From Mycobacterium sp. 852002-51961_SCH5331710 (GTDB lineage: Bacteria; Actinomycetota; Actinomycetes; Mycobacteriales; Mycobacteriaceae), in the NCBI RefSeq assembly GCF_001665535.1, contig NZ_LZSQ01000131.1, positions 1-64,000 of the forward strand: a stretch of 64,000 nt of DNA, given 5' to 3'. The translations under genes were made by a program, and so were the position numbers. The notes below the pieces were generated by a model. The model worked only from the letters and a program-made list of their open reading frames with translations, was not told where the DNA came from and made no database searches. Numbering within the stretch: the stretch's first letter is position 1; each line of letters opens with the position of its first letter. Positions 43,069 to 52,199 of the stretch are shown piece by piece.

Positions 43069-43908
43069 ATGACCGAATCGGGTGCGGTTCCGACCGTCAC
43101 ACTCAACGACGATCACACGATGCCGGTGTTCGGTCTCGGCGTCGGCGAGCTGTCGGAGTCCGAGACCGAGGAGGCGGTGCTCGCGGCGCTGTCCGCCGGG
43201 TACCGGCTGATCGACACCGCCGCGGCCTACGGCAACGAGGAAGCCGTCGGCCGGGCCATCAAGTCGTCCGGGGTTCCGCGCGACGAGATCTTCGTCACCA
43301 CCAAGCTGGCCACGCCCGACCTCGGCTTCCAGTCGTCTCAAGACGCGCTCAAGGCCAGCCTCGACAGGCTCGGCCTCGACTACGTCGACCTGTACCTGAT
43401 CCACTGGCCCGCCGGTGAGCACGGCAAGTACGTCGACAGCTGGGGCGGGTTGATGAAGCGCAAGGAGGTCGGCGACACCAGGTCGATCGGCGTCGCCAAC
43501 TTCCACGCCGAGCACCTCTCCGACGTCATCGACCTGTCGTTCTTCACCCCGGCGGTCAACCAACTCGAGCTGCACCCGCTGCTCAACCAGGCGGAGCTGC
43601 GCGAGGTCAACGCCGGCTACGGCATCGTCACCCAGGCCTACGGACCGTTGGGCGTCGGGCACCTGCTCGAGAACGAGGCGGTCACCTCGGTGGCGCAGGC
43701 ACAGGGCAAGACGCCCGCACAGGTGTTGATCCGGTGGAGCATTCAGCTGGGCAACGCGGTCATCGCCCGGTCGTCGAAGCCGGATCGGATCGCCTCGAAT
43801 CTCGAGGTCTTCGACTTCGAGCTCACCGATGACGAGATGGGCTCGCTCAACGGGCTCGATGAGGGCAAGCGGTTCCGCCCGGACCCGGAAACCTACACCG
43901 GCACCTAG
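43069..43908 (+). CDS. Aldo-keto reductase, second tandem copy
   Basis: 279 aa, a paralogue of the preceding gene, 5 bp downstream. Tetrad DTAAAYGNE, TTKLAT and LIHWPAG is intact; the cofactor segment reads ARSSKPDRI instead of PKSVTPERI. A weak AGGTGAA precedes ATG 43069. The longer open frame upstream runs through the end of the first gene and is not coding. M. tuberculosis has one gene here, so this looks like a duplication. Confidence 0.92.
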   Translation: MTESGAVPTVTLNDDHTMPVFGLGVGELSESETEEAVLAALSAGYRLIDTAAAYGNEEAVGRAIKSSGVPRDEIFVTTKLATPDLGFQSSQDALKASLDRLGLDYVDLYLIHWPAGEHGKYVDSWGGLMKRKEVGDTRSIGVANFHAEHLSDVIDLSFFTPAVNQLELHPLLNQAELREVNAGYGIVTQAYGPLGVGHLLENEAVTSVAQAQGKTPAQVLIRWSIQLGNAVIARSSKPDRIASNLEVFDFELTDDEMGSLNGLDEGKRFRPDPETYTGT

Positions 43909-43912
43909 GCTT

Positions 43913-44620
43913 TCAGCCCGTCGGGCAGGTGGCGGCGGCGTTGCGCAGCACGCCGGCCGACGGAGCGTCGATCGGCAGCCCGTAGCCGCGCAGCACCGCG
44001 ATGAACTGAATCGCGTACTGGCAGTGGAACGCCGCGTTGGCCGGCATCCAGTTCGCGGGCTCGTGATCTCCCTTGTCCTGGTTGGCGTTTCCTGCGACCG
44101 CGATCAGATTCGCCGGGTCGTTGGCGAACCGGACCCGCAGGCCCTCGGGCCAGCCACGCGCGCCCAGGTCCCACGCGAGCGCCAGCGGGACGATGTGGTC
44201 GATCTGCACCGCCGCCCCGGTCTTCTCGCCGCGGGTGAAGGCGACGACGGCGTTGGTGTACGGGTCGTGCAGGACTCCGGTCGCAACGGCGTTGGGGCAG
44301 CGCTTGATCGACACGAACGTCTTGTCGTCGAGGTCGCGGTTGAGGATGTCGTTGCGGGTGTCGCAGCCGTTATGCCCTCCCGGTGCCGCGTTGTCGTCGG
44401 TCCAACTGTCCCCGAAGGCCGCTCTGCGGTAGTCGTATCCGCGGATCCGCAACGGGATGACGGGCACCCCGGCGAGGACGTCGACGCCTGGCGCGACGGT
44501 CGGAATGTCGGCCCGCGCGATGAAGTGTGCGCGCTCCCCCGCCGAGTTGACCGCCTGTACGGCGACGATCACCGCGAGCGCGACGATCGTGGTCAGCCAC
44601 CACAGATGCTTGCGGTTCAT
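43913..44620 (-). CDS. Exported HNH endonuclease-like protein (DUF1524)
   Basis: 235 aa. N-terminal signal or membrane anchor (about 7-27), then an HNH-type core: QIDHIVPLALAWDLG (His-based catalytic motif) and RFANDPANLIAVAGNANQDKGD (Asn and His), typical of DUF1524 exported nucleases. Four Cys may form disulfides. The ATG at 44620 overlaps the recG stop (ATGA). Matches Rv2972c, whose function is unproven. Confidence 0.9.
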   Translation of the reverse strand: MNRKHLWWLTTIVALAVIVAVQAVNSAGERAHFIARADIPTVAPGVDVLAGVPVIPLRIRGYDYRRAAFGDSWTDDNAAPGGHNGCDTRNDILNRDLDDKTFVSIKRCPNAVATGVLHDPYTNAVVAFTRGEKTGAAVQIDHIVPLALAWDLGARGWPEGLRVRFANDPANLIAVAGNANQDKGDHEPANWMPANAAFHCQYAIQFIAVLRGYGLPIDAPSAGVLRNAAATCPTG

Positions 44621-46827
44621 GCCTTGTCCAGGAACTCAACGCGGTCGGTGTCGACGAACGGCCCGGCCAGCGCGGCCATCCCCGGATTCGCGGGGTCTCG
44701 CTCGTACAAGCGGGCGCAGAAGTCGCGGGCGGTCTCGATGATGTCGAGGTGCTCCTGCAGAGACAGGAAGCGCAGCGTGATCGCGCGGCCGGACTGGTTG
44801 TAGCCCAGCACATCTCCCTCCTGGCGCTCGCGCAGGTCCAGGTCGGCGAGCGCGAAGCCGTCCAACGTCGACGCGACGGCGGAAAGCCGGGCGCCGGCCT
44901 TGCTCCCCTGCGGCAGCTTGGTGACGAGCAGACACAAGCTGGGGTGCGCTCCGCGACCGATCCGTCCGCGCAACTGGTGCAGCTGGCTGATACCGAAACG
45001 GTCGGCGTCCATCACGACCATCACCGTCGCATTCGGCACGTCCACCCCGACCTCGATGACCGTCGTGCACACCAGCACGTCGATCTCTGCGGAGCGGAAC
45101 GCGGCCATCACGGCGTCCTTCTCGTCGGCGGGCAGCCGGCCGTGCATGAGCCCGAGCCGCAGACCCGAGAGCGGGCCGCGGCGCAGCCGGTCGAACAGCT
45201 CGACGACCGTGATTGGTGGCGGGCCGCCCTCTTTGTCGTTGGCGGTCTTGTCGCTTTCGTCGATCCGCGAGGCCACCACGTACGCCTGCCGACCCTCGCG
45301 CACCTCTTCGGTGATGCGTTGCCAGACCCGGTCCAGCCAGCGCGGGTGTTCGCTGAGGAAGACGGTGTTGGTGGTGATCGGCTGCCTGCCCCGCGGCAGC
45401 TCGCGCAGCGTCGAGGTCTCCAGATCGCCGTAGTAGGTCAACGCGACGGTGCGTGGGATCGGGGTGGCCGTCATCACCAGCAGATGCGGAGTGATGCCCT
45501 CGGGGGCCTTGCCGCGCAGGCGATCCCGCTGCTCCACCCCGAAGCGGTGCTGTTCGTCGACGACAACCATGCCGAGGCGGTGGAACTCGACGGCGTCCTG
45601 CAGCAGGGCGTGCGTGCCGATGACGATGCCCGCCTCGCCGCCTGCGACTTCGTCGCGCACCGCGCGCTTCTGTTGCGCCGACATCGATCCGGTCAACAGC
45701 GCGATGCGCGTGGCGTTCTCCACGCCACCGAGTTGGCCTGCCATCGCCAACGGACCGAGTACGGCGCGGATCGACCGGGCATGCTGTGCGGCAAGGACTT
45801 CCGTGGGGGCGAGCAGCGCACACTGATAACCGGCGTCGACCATCTGAAGCATCGCCAGCACCGAGACGATGGTTTTACCCGAGCCGACCTCGCCCTGCAG
45901 CATGCGGTTCATCGGCCGGGTTCCCGAGAGTTCGCCCGAGATCACGTCGAGCACATCCTTCTGGCCGCCGGTCAACTCGAACGGCATCTGTCGGTGCATG
46001 GCGGCGACGAGCCCGTCGTCGCGGCGAGGGGCGGCCGGACCGGATTCGCTGAGCTCACCGTGGCGTCGGCCGACCAGTGCCCACTGCAGCCCGATGGCCT
46101 CGTCGTACGTCAGGCGAGCGACGGCGGCATCGCGGTCAGCGGATCTCTCGGCGGTGTGGATGGCCCGCAGCGCTTGGTCTTCGGTGATCAGATTGTGTTG
46201 TCGCAGAAAGGATTCCGGAAGAGGTTCGGGGACAGGGTCTAAGACGTCGAGCACCTGACGCACGCAGGCGTAGATCTCCCAGGTCTGCACCTTCTTGTTG
46301 GCCGGATAGATCGGGAAGAAGTCGCGTTCGAACGCCGCCAGCAGGTCCTCACCGGTCGTTCCGGACGCCTCCGCGATGGCGCGCAGCGACTTGGACCCGC
46401 GCACGTTGCCGCTCTCGTGCAGTACGAGAAACGCCGGATGGGTCAGCTGCATCGTGCCCTTGAAGTAGCCGACCTCCCCCGAGAGCATCACCTTCGCACC
46501 CTCGACCAACTGCTTCTTGAGGAACTTGACGTTGAAGAACGTCGCGGTCACCTTCGGCCTGCGGTTCCCGAGCGTGACGACCAGATACTCGCGCCGCGGC
46601 TGCCGGTTCGTGTACCGCACTTCGGCTTTGGAGATCGTGTCGACGAACGTGACATGGACGCCCTCTTCGAGTTCCTCGCCCTCGTTGACGGTCGTCATCT
46701 CGTCGCTGTACTTGCGGGGGTAGTGACGCAGCAGGTCGTTGACGGTGTGGAAGCCGAAGTACTCGGCGAGCGGATCCGCGGCCTTCTTGCCGATCACGAA
46801 GTCGAGGCGGTCGTGCAGCGTCGCCAC
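44617..46827 (-). CDS. recG: ATP-dependent DNA helicase RecG
   Basis: 736 aa. Remodels stalled replication forks and branched DNA. N-terminal OB-type wedge domain, then helicase motifs I (GEVGSGKT), II (DEQHRFG), III (TATPIPRT), V (TTVIEVGVDVPNA) and VI (QLRGRIGRG). All motifs are intact. The start is GTG 46827, 2 bp after the DAK2 stop. Confidence 0.97.
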   Translation of the reverse strand: MATLHDRLDFVIGKKAADPLAEYFGFHTVNDLLRHYPRKYSDEMTTVNEGEELEEGVHVTFVDTISKAEVRYTNRQPRREYLVVTLGNRRPKVTATFFNVKFLKKQLVEGAKVMLSGEVGYFKGTMQLTHPAFLVLHESGNVRGSKSLRAIAEASGTTGEDLLAAFERDFFPIYPANKKVQTWEIYACVRQVLDVLDPVPEPLPESFLRQHNLITEDQALRAIHTAERSADRDAAVARLTYDEAIGLQWALVGRRHGELSESGPAAPRRDDGLVAAMHRQMPFELTGGQKDVLDVISGELSGTRPMNRMLQGEVGSGKTIVSVLAMLQMVDAGYQCALLAPTEVLAAQHARSIRAVLGPLAMAGQLGGVENATRIALLTGSMSAQQKRAVRDEVAGGEAGIVIGTHALLQDAVEFHRLGMVVVDEQHRFGVEQRDRLRGKAPEGITPHLLVMTATPIPRTVALTYYGDLETSTLRELPRGRQPITTNTVFLSEHPRWLDRVWQRITEEVREGRQAYVVASRIDESDKTANDKEGGPPPITVVELFDRLRRGPLSGLRLGLMHGRLPADEKDAVMAAFRSAEIDVLVCTTVIEVGVDVPNATVMVVMDADRFGISQLHQLRGRIGRGAHPSLCLLVTKLPQGSKAGARLSAVASTLDGFALADLDLRERQEGDVLGYNQSGRAITLRFLSLQEHLDIIETARDFCARLYERDPANPGMAALAGPFVDTDRVEFLDKA

Positions 46828-46829
46828 GG

Positions 46830-48470
46830 CTACTCCACCCCGATCAGCAGAGCGTCGCCGCGGTGGCCGGTGTGGTAGGTGACCAGTTCGGCGCCGAGGT
46901 GGCGTTCGTGCACATGCTCGCCGAGTGCGGCGGCGACGCCGTCGTCGACTCCGGCACCGGTGAGGACGGTCACGAGTTCGCCGCCTGCGGACAGCAGCAG
47001 ATCGATCAGGCCCGCGCCCGCGGCGACGAGGTCGTCACCCACGACCAGCACCTCGTCGCCCGAGATGCCGAGGCCGTTGCCCGGCTTGCACATGCCCGCC
47101 CACGTGAGCGCCTCCTCGGTGGCGACCCGCACCGACCCGTGGCGGGCACCGGCGGCCGCCCGGGCCATGGTGTATCCGTCGTCGACGGCCTGCCTCGACT
47201 CGTCGTGGACCGCCAGCGCCGCCAGGCCCTGCACCATGGACGCCGCGGGAACCGGCACGACGTCGATGCCCCAGCCCATCGCCGCCGTGCACCCGGCGAC
47301 CAGTTCTTCGGCGGCGACGTATCCGTTCGGCAGGATCATCGCCTGGCCGGCGTCGGCGTTGACGAGCGCGTGCAGCAGCTGTTTGGCGCTGACCGGCGCC
47401 TCCCCGTCGATCCGCAGCACGTGCGCGCCTTCACCGGCGAACAACTCCTCGGCGCCCTGTCCGTCGACGACGGCGAGCACAGTGCGGCCTCGCGACCATC
47501 CGCCCCCGGGACGCGCACCGGCGGTGCCGGTGAGCGCCGTGATCTGAATGCGGCTGGGCACCCCCACGGCGAGGCCGGCCTCAACGGCGGCGCCCGCATC
47601 GTCGGCGTGCACGTGCACGGAGTAGTGGCCGCCGCCCTCCGACGCGGCGGCGATCGCCACCGAATCGCCGAGGGCGTCCAGGTCGGCGCGGAGTCGTTCC
47701 ACTCCCGCCGGATCGCATTCGCTCAGCAGGTACATCACCTCGAACTGCGGAGCCTTGACGACGTGCGCCCCGCCGGCGTCGGCATGCAGCGGTGGCGCCG
47801 GGGCGTACGGCGTCCTGCGCACTGCGCGGTCGGTCAGCGTCGTGCTCATCGCGTCCAGCAGTACCAGCAACCCGCGGCCGCCGGCGTCCACCACGCCCGC
47901 GCGGGCCAGCACGTCGAGTTGGCCGGTGGTCCGGTCGAGCGACTGCGCCGCCGCATCCGCGGCCCTGCACACGACGTCGGGCAGCCCGGCGCGCTCGGCG
48001 CAGGCCAGTTCCGCGGCCTCAGCCGCGTCCTGGAGCACCGTGACGATGGTGCCGGGCACGGCCTCTCCCATCGAGCGGATCACCAGCACCACGGCGTGGC
48101 GCAGCGCAGCGGCGAACAACGGCCCGTCCACGGCGACCAGCCCGCTCCCACGGTCCGAAACCGCCTCCGCGGTGACCTCGGCCACCGCCCGCAGGATCTG
48201 GGACAGGATCACGCCGGAATTTCCCCGCGCCCCGTGCAAGGCCCCGCGCGCCAGCGCTCCCGCGACCTCGGCGACGTCGTCGGTGTGGGGCAGCGCGTCG
48301 GCCTGCGCCCAGGCCGAACGCATGGTGAACAGCATGTTCGTGCCGGTATCGGCGTCGGCGACCGGGAACACATTGAGCCGGTTGATCTCGTCGGTGTGGG
48401 TGATGAGGTCACCGACCGCGGTGTGCGACCACTTCCGCAGCGTGGGGGCATCGAGCAGTCGAGCCGACAT
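46830..48470 (-). CDS. DAK2 domain protein (FakA-type fatty acid kinase family)
   Basis: 546 aa. The N-terminal DhaL/DAK2 domain contains NVFPVADADTGTNM, the acidic cluster that binds Mg-ATP, and ALHGARGNSGVILSQIL. The C-terminal half fits the FakA-type DAK1-like domain. FakA-type kinases phosphorylate fatty acids bound to FakB; that function is unproven in mycobacteria. In M. tuberculosis the gene is split (Rv2974c/Rv2975c); here it is intact. GGAGG lies 6 nt before ATG 48470. Confidence 0.92.
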   Translation of the reverse strand: MSARLLDAPTLRKWSHTAVGDLITHTDEINRLNVFPVADADTGTNMLFTMRSAWAQADALPHTDDVAEVAGALARGALHGARGNSGVILSQILRAVAEVTAEAVSDRGSGLVAVDGPLFAAALRHAVVLVIRSMGEAVPGTIVTVLQDAAEAAELACAERAGLPDVVCRAADAAAQSLDRTTGQLDVLARAGVVDAGGRGLLVLLDAMSTTLTDRAVRRTPYAPAPPLHADAGGAHVVKAPQFEVMYLLSECDPAGVERLRADLDALGDSVAIAAASEGGGHYSVHVHADDAGAAVEAGLAVGVPSRIQITALTGTAGARPGGGWSRGRTVLAVVDGQGAEELFAGEGAHVLRIDGEAPVSAKQLLHALVNADAGQAMILPNGYVAAEELVAGCTAAMGWGIDVVPVPAASMVQGLAALAVHDESRQAVDDGYTMARAAAGARHGSVRVATEEALTWAGMCKPGNGLGISGDEVLVVGDDLVAAGAGLIDLLLSAGGELVTVLTGAGVDDGVAAALGEHVHERHLGAELVTYHTGHRGDALLIGVE

Positions 48471-48708
48471 GCCTTACCTCCACCGAATGTGACGCCCCGC
48501 CGTGCGGGTCAGCCTAGCGATTGGACCTGACAGCACCGGCACGAAGTTGCCGCCGGTCGGTAGCCTGATCGTGGTCCACGCGCTGCGCGGCGACGGCATT
48601 TTGGTGATCGTTGCGGCTGCCGGTATCCTGGTCGGGTTGTCGGGTCGAGCCGCGCCCGCCGCGGTGCAGCGGCCCGGACCCCCACGTACTGATCTGAGGA
48701 GTTCTGCA

Positions 48709-48903
48709 ATGGCTGCCGTGTGCGATATCTGCGGGAAGGGACCCGGTTTCGGCAAGTCGGTCTCGCACTCCCATCGCCGGACCAGCCGTCGCTGGGATCC
48801 CAACATCCAGACCGTGCGCGCCGTCACCCGACCCGGGGGCAACAAGCAGCGCATGAACGTGTGCACGTCGTGCATCAAGGCCGGAAAGGTCTCGCGCGGC
48901 TGA
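48709..48903 (+). CDS. rpmB: 50S ribosomal protein L28
   Basis: 64 aa. AVCDICGKGPG and NVCTSC supply a complete CxxC...CxxC zinc ribbon, so this is the zinc-containing (C+) paralogue. GAGGAG is 8 nt before ATG 48709. TATCCT upstream (about 48624) could be a -10 box. Divergent from the DAK2 gene. Confidence 0.97.
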   Translation: MAAVCDICGKGPGFGKSVSHSHRRTSRRWDPNIQTVRAVTRPGGNKQRMNVCTSCIKAGKVSRG

Positions 48904-48948
48904 CGCACGCGCGATTGCGGCGGCCACCCACCGGGTAGCCCCCGATGC

Positions 48949-49299
48949 ATGACCTCTCGTGCAGCTGCAAGACCCACCCTGATCGCGCTGTCCGGATGCG
49001 CGCTGGCCCTATTGACCGCGTGCGGCGGCGGCGATTCCGCCGGTGACGAGACGACGACCACGACACCGACGACGTCGGCCACCACGTCGGTCGAAGTGAC
49101 CGTGGAGACCAGCGCACCCGAAACCACCACACCGGCGCCTGGAGTTCCCGCCACCACCACCGAGGGCAATGGAACTGAGGGCGGCACGGTCGAGGTTCCG
49201 GCGCCCGGCGTTCCATCGCCGCCGGCGATCCCGGCCCCGCCGGAGATTCCGTCGCCTCCGCCGATCCCCTCACCTCCGCCGATCCCGGGCGTCGGATAG
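48949..49299 (+). CDS. Putative lipoprotein with Thr/Pro-rich low-complexity domain
   Basis: 116 aa. Signal peptide with a typical lipobox LLTACGG (Cys at about residue 25), then runs of Thr and Glu and a C-terminal repeat of the type PxIPSPPP. There is no folded domain visible. It is likely an exported cell-surface anchor or spacer. No homologue is recognised. Located between rpmB and the convergent ung. Confidence 0.75.
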   Translation: MTSRAAARPTLIALSGCALALLTACGGGDSAGDETTTTTPTTSATTSVEVTVETSAPETTTPAPGVPATTTEGNGTEGGTVEVPAPGVPSPPAIPAPPEIPSPPPIPSPPPIPGVG

Positions 49300-49303
49300 T
49301 TCG

Positions 49304-49987
49304 TTAGGGCAGCCGCCAGTCGATCGGCTCGGCGCCCATCTTCTCGAGCAGTTCGTTCGCGCGACTGAACGGCCGCGACCCGAAGAACCCGCGCGACGCC
49401 GACAGCGGCGACGGGTGCGGCGATTCGATCGCAACGCAGTCGGCGCCGTCCAGCATCGGCTTCAGCGTCGAGGCGTCGCGGCCCCACAGCACCGCGACCA
49501 ACGGTTGCCTGCGTGCGACGAGCGCGCGAATCGCGCATTCGGTCACGGCTTCCCACCCCTTGCCCCGGTGTGACGCCGGGTTGCCCGGGCGGACCGTGAG
49601 CACCCTGTTGAGCAACATCACGCCGCGCTCGGCCCACGGCGTCAGGTCGCCGGTGGCCGGCGCCGGATGGCCGAGGTCGTCGGCGTACTCCTTGAAGATG
49701 TTCTCCAGGCTGCGCGGCAGCGGCCGCACCTCGGGCGCCACCGAGAAGCTCAGGCCGACGGCGTGCCCGGGTGTCGGATACGGGTCCTGACCGACGATCA
49801 GCACACGCACCTTGTCCATCGGAAAGGTGAACGCGCGCAACACGTTTTGACCGGCGGGCAGATATCCGTTACCGGCGGCCAGTTCGGCGCGCAGGAACTC
49901 GCCCATCTGCGCGACGTGGTCCGCGACCGGTTCCAGCGCTGCGGCCCAGCCCTGCTCGACGAGTTCGTGCAGCGGTTTGGCGCTCAT
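49304..49987 (-). CDS. ung: Uracil-DNA glycosylase
   Basis: 227 aa, the normal length. Removes uracil from DNA. The catalytic motif GQDPYPTPGHAVGLSFS holds the active Asp, and HPSPLSASRGFFG holds the catalytic His. ATG 49987 overlaps the DUF1330 stop (ATGA). Confidence 0.97.
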   Translation of the reverse strand: MSAKPLHELVEQGWAAALEPVADHVAQMGEFLRAELAAGNGYLPAGQNVLRAFTFPMDKVRVLIVGQDPYPTPGHAVGLSFSVAPEVRPLPRSLENIFKEYADDLGHPAPATGDLTPWAERGVMLLNRVLTVRPGNPASHRGKGWEAVTECAIRALVARRQPLVAVLWGRDASTLKPMLDGADCVAIESPHPSPLSASRGFFGSRPFSRANELLEKMGAEPIDWRLP

Positions 49988-50274
49988 CGAAGCCCCTCGA
50001 CCAGCATCACCAACGAGTCGGCGCCGGCGTGGCGGTCCTTCGAGATCTCCTGGTACTCGGGCGAGTTCGCCCACGCGCGGAAAGACGCCTCGTCAGGGAA
50101 CGACATCAACACGACCTTCTCGCGGTCCGAGGAGCCCTCCAGGATCTGCGGCGACTCGTCGGCAGCGAGCAGCGTTCCCGAGTAGCGGGTGAAGACGTCG
50201 AGGAAACGGGCTTGGTAGCGGTCATACGCCGCACGGTCCGTGAACCTCAGCTGGGCGATGGCGTACACGGTCAC
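49984..50274 (-). CDS. DUF1330 family protein
   Basis: 96 aa with a dimeric ferredoxin-like fold, starting VTVYAIAQLRFTDRAAYDRYQARF. No catalytic residues are known for the family. GTG 50274 lacks a Shine-Dalgarno and has TAGGGT 8 nt upstream, so it may start a leaderless mRNA that also covers ung. Confidence 0.88.
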   Translation of the reverse strand: MTVYAIAQLRFTDRAAYDRYQARFLDVFTRYSGTLLAADESPQILEGSSDREKVVLMSFPDEASFRAWANSPEYQEISKDRHAGADSLVMLVEGLR

Positions 50275-50289
50275 GACTCGACACCCTAA

Positions 50290-51243
50290 CTAGTCGAACG
50301 ACTGCCACCCGGTATTCCCCTGCCACACCGCGCCGTCGACCGAGACCCCCTGCGCGCCGTCGTGCGCCCGACCGATCACGCGCCACCCAGGCGGAGGCGC
50401 GTCGGGGAACGTCGCGACCAGCGCGTGGTCCTCCCCGCCCCCGAGAATCCACGACCAGGCATCGGCGCCCACCGCTTCGGCGGCTCCGGCGAGTGCCTCA
50501 TGGTCGGCGGCCAACGCGGCGGTGGACAGGTCGATGCCGACACCGGATGCCTCGGCGATGTGGCCGAGGTCGGCGAGCAACCCGTCCGACACGTCGGTCA
50601 TCGCGGTGGCACCGCTCTCGGCGGCGACGCGACCCTGCCCGTACGGCGGCCGCGGTGCGACGTGGCGCCTGCGCAGTTCGTCGAAGCGTTCGAGGCCGTT
50701 GCGCCACAACGTGAATCCGGCGGCAGAGCGGCCGAGATCACCGGCGACGGCTATCACGTCACCGGGGCCGGCCCCGCCGCGGCGCACGGGCTCGCGGCCC
50801 TCGAGGTCGCCGAGCACGGTCACCGAGATCACCCACTGCGGGGCGCTGACGAGGTCGCCGCCTGCGATGCCCGCGCCCATCGACTCGGCCTCCTGCCACA
50901 TGCCGTCGGCCAGCGCCAAGACCTGCTCGGCGGGTGTGTCCGACGGTGCGCCGAACGCGGCGACGAAGGCGGTCGGTCGCGCACCCATCGCCTCGATGTC
51001 GGCCGCGTTCTGCGCGATCGACTTGCGCCCCACGTCGTTCGGCGTCGACCAGTCCAACCGGAAGTGCCGCCCGGCCACCAGCATGTCCGTGGACACGACC
51101 GTCCTGCCGTCGGGCGCGAACAGTACGGCGGCGTCGTCACCGGGCCCCACCGCGACGGCGTCGGGCTGGCGACGCCCGGCCACCAGGCGCGCGATCACCG
51201 CGAACTCCCCCACCTGCGCCAGGGTCTCGGCGTCGGACCCCAT
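50290..51243 (-). CDS. thiL: Thiamine-monophosphate kinase
   Basis: 317 aa. Phosphorylates thiamine phosphate to thiamine diphosphate. PurM-like fold with GPGDDAAVL, TDMLVAGRHF and TDVSDGLLADL as Mg-ATP and substrate motifs. AGGAGG is 4 nt before ATG 51243. Confidence 0.96.
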   Translation of the reverse strand: MGSDAETLAQVGEFAVIARLVAGRRQPDAVAVGPGDDAAVLFAPDGRTVVSTDMLVAGRHFRLDWSTPNDVGRKSIAQNAADIEAMGARPTAFVAAFGAPSDTPAEQVLALADGMWQEAESMGAGIAGGDLVSAPQWVISVTVLGDLEGREPVRRGGAGPGDVIAVAGDLGRSAAGFTLWRNGLERFDELRRRHVAPRPPYGQGRVAAESGATAMTDVSDGLLADLGHIAEASGVGIDLSTAALAADHEALAGAAEAVGADAWSWILGGGEDHALVATFPDAPPPGWRVIGRAHDGAQGVSVDGAVWQGNTGWQSFD

Positions 51244-51357
51244 GTCACCTCCTGTCGCGGCCTTGTCCGTTTCATGCTGGCCTGAACGCCGGGCGCACCT
51301 GCGGTACGTTAAGCGCCTGCGGCGTGGAGTCTATGCAGCGATGTGGAGGGACAGCGG

Positions 51358-51600
51358 GTGGTCGAGGCTTTCATGCTGATTCAGACCGAAGTGGGCCGCG
51401 CCGAAGTCGTCGCCAAACAACTCGCCGCGCTTCCCGGGGTGTTGTCCGCCGAGTACGTGACGGGCCCGTACGACGTGGTCGTGCGCGTCGGTGCGGACAC
51501 CCTGGCCGATCTGAAAGCCACCGTCGTCCCCACCGTCCAGCACGTCGCCGGTATCACCAGGACGCTGACCTGTCCGATCGCCAACGGGGCCCATCAATAG
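51358..51600 (+). CDS. Stand-alone Lrp/AsnC-type ligand-binding (RAM) domain protein
   Basis: 80 aa from GTG 51358, which has GGAGGG 7 nt upstream; the 5-codon longer frame is not needed. The sequence VVEAFMLIQTEVGRAEVVAKQL...GPYDVVVRVGADTLADL matches the AsnC C-terminal domain without any DNA-binding HTH. Such proteins bind amino acids or oligomerise. Probably co-transcribed with the DUF3515 gene 9 bp downstream. Confidence 0.88.
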   Translation: MVEAFMLIQTEVGRAEVVAKQLAALPGVLSAEYVTGPYDVVVRVGADTLADLKATVVPTVQHVAGITRTLTCPIANGAHQ

Positions 51601-51609
51601 AGTTGGGCC

Positions 51610-52176
51610 GTGGATTCGGAGACCGGTGACGGACCGCCTCGGGCGCTGCTGGTCACCGCCCTGGTGGTGGCGGTGGCCGGAATCGTGGCGGTCTTGGCGA
51701 TCGCCGTGATGCGCCAGGGATCGGCACCGCAACAGCCCGTTCCCGTGGCCGCCGTGCCCGCCCCTGCCGCCACGAGTTCGCACTGCGCCGACCTGCTCGC
51801 CGGCCTCCCGGACGAGCTGGGCGATCACGCCCGCGCGCCGCTGGCCGATCCGGCGCCCCCCGGCGCGGCGGCGTGGCGTCCCGAGGGCGGAGGCGAGCCC
51901 ATCGTCCTGCGCTGCGGGGTGGAGCGGCCGGCCGAGTTCGTCGCGGGCGCGCCGGTGCAGGTGGTCGACGAGGTGCAGTGGTTTCGGGTGAGTGAGCCCG
52001 GCGCCGAGACGGCGGACGTCGACCAGGCACGCAGCACGTGGTTCGCCGTCGACCGAGGGGTGTACGTCGCGTTGACGTTGCCCCAGGGTTCCGGTCCGAC
52101 GCCGATCCAGCTGCTGTCCGCGGCGATCGCCAAGGCATTGCCCGCCAAGCCCGTCGTCCCGGGCCCGCCGCGTTGA
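51610..52176 (+). CDS. DUF3515 membrane-anchored protein (Rv2980-like)
   Basis: 188 aa. The N-terminal membrane segment (about 12-34) is followed by an extracytoplasmic domain with two conserved Cys (SSHCADLL and VLRCGVE). It matches the actinobacterial DUF3515 family found next to thiL and ddl. Function unknown. The GTG start at 51610 is 9 bp after the previous stop. Confidence 0.85.
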   Translation: MDSETGDGPPRALLVTALVVAVAGIVAVLAIAVMRQGSAPQQPVPVAAVPAPAATSSHCADLLAGLPDELGDHARAPLADPAPPGAAAWRPEGGGEPIVLRCGVERPAEFVAGAPVQVVDEVQWFRVSEPGAETADVDQARSTWFAVDRGVYVALTLPQGSGPTPIQLLSAAIAKALPAKPVVPGPPR

Positions 52177-52199
52177 CTCTGCGGCGAAGGTGCTGAACC

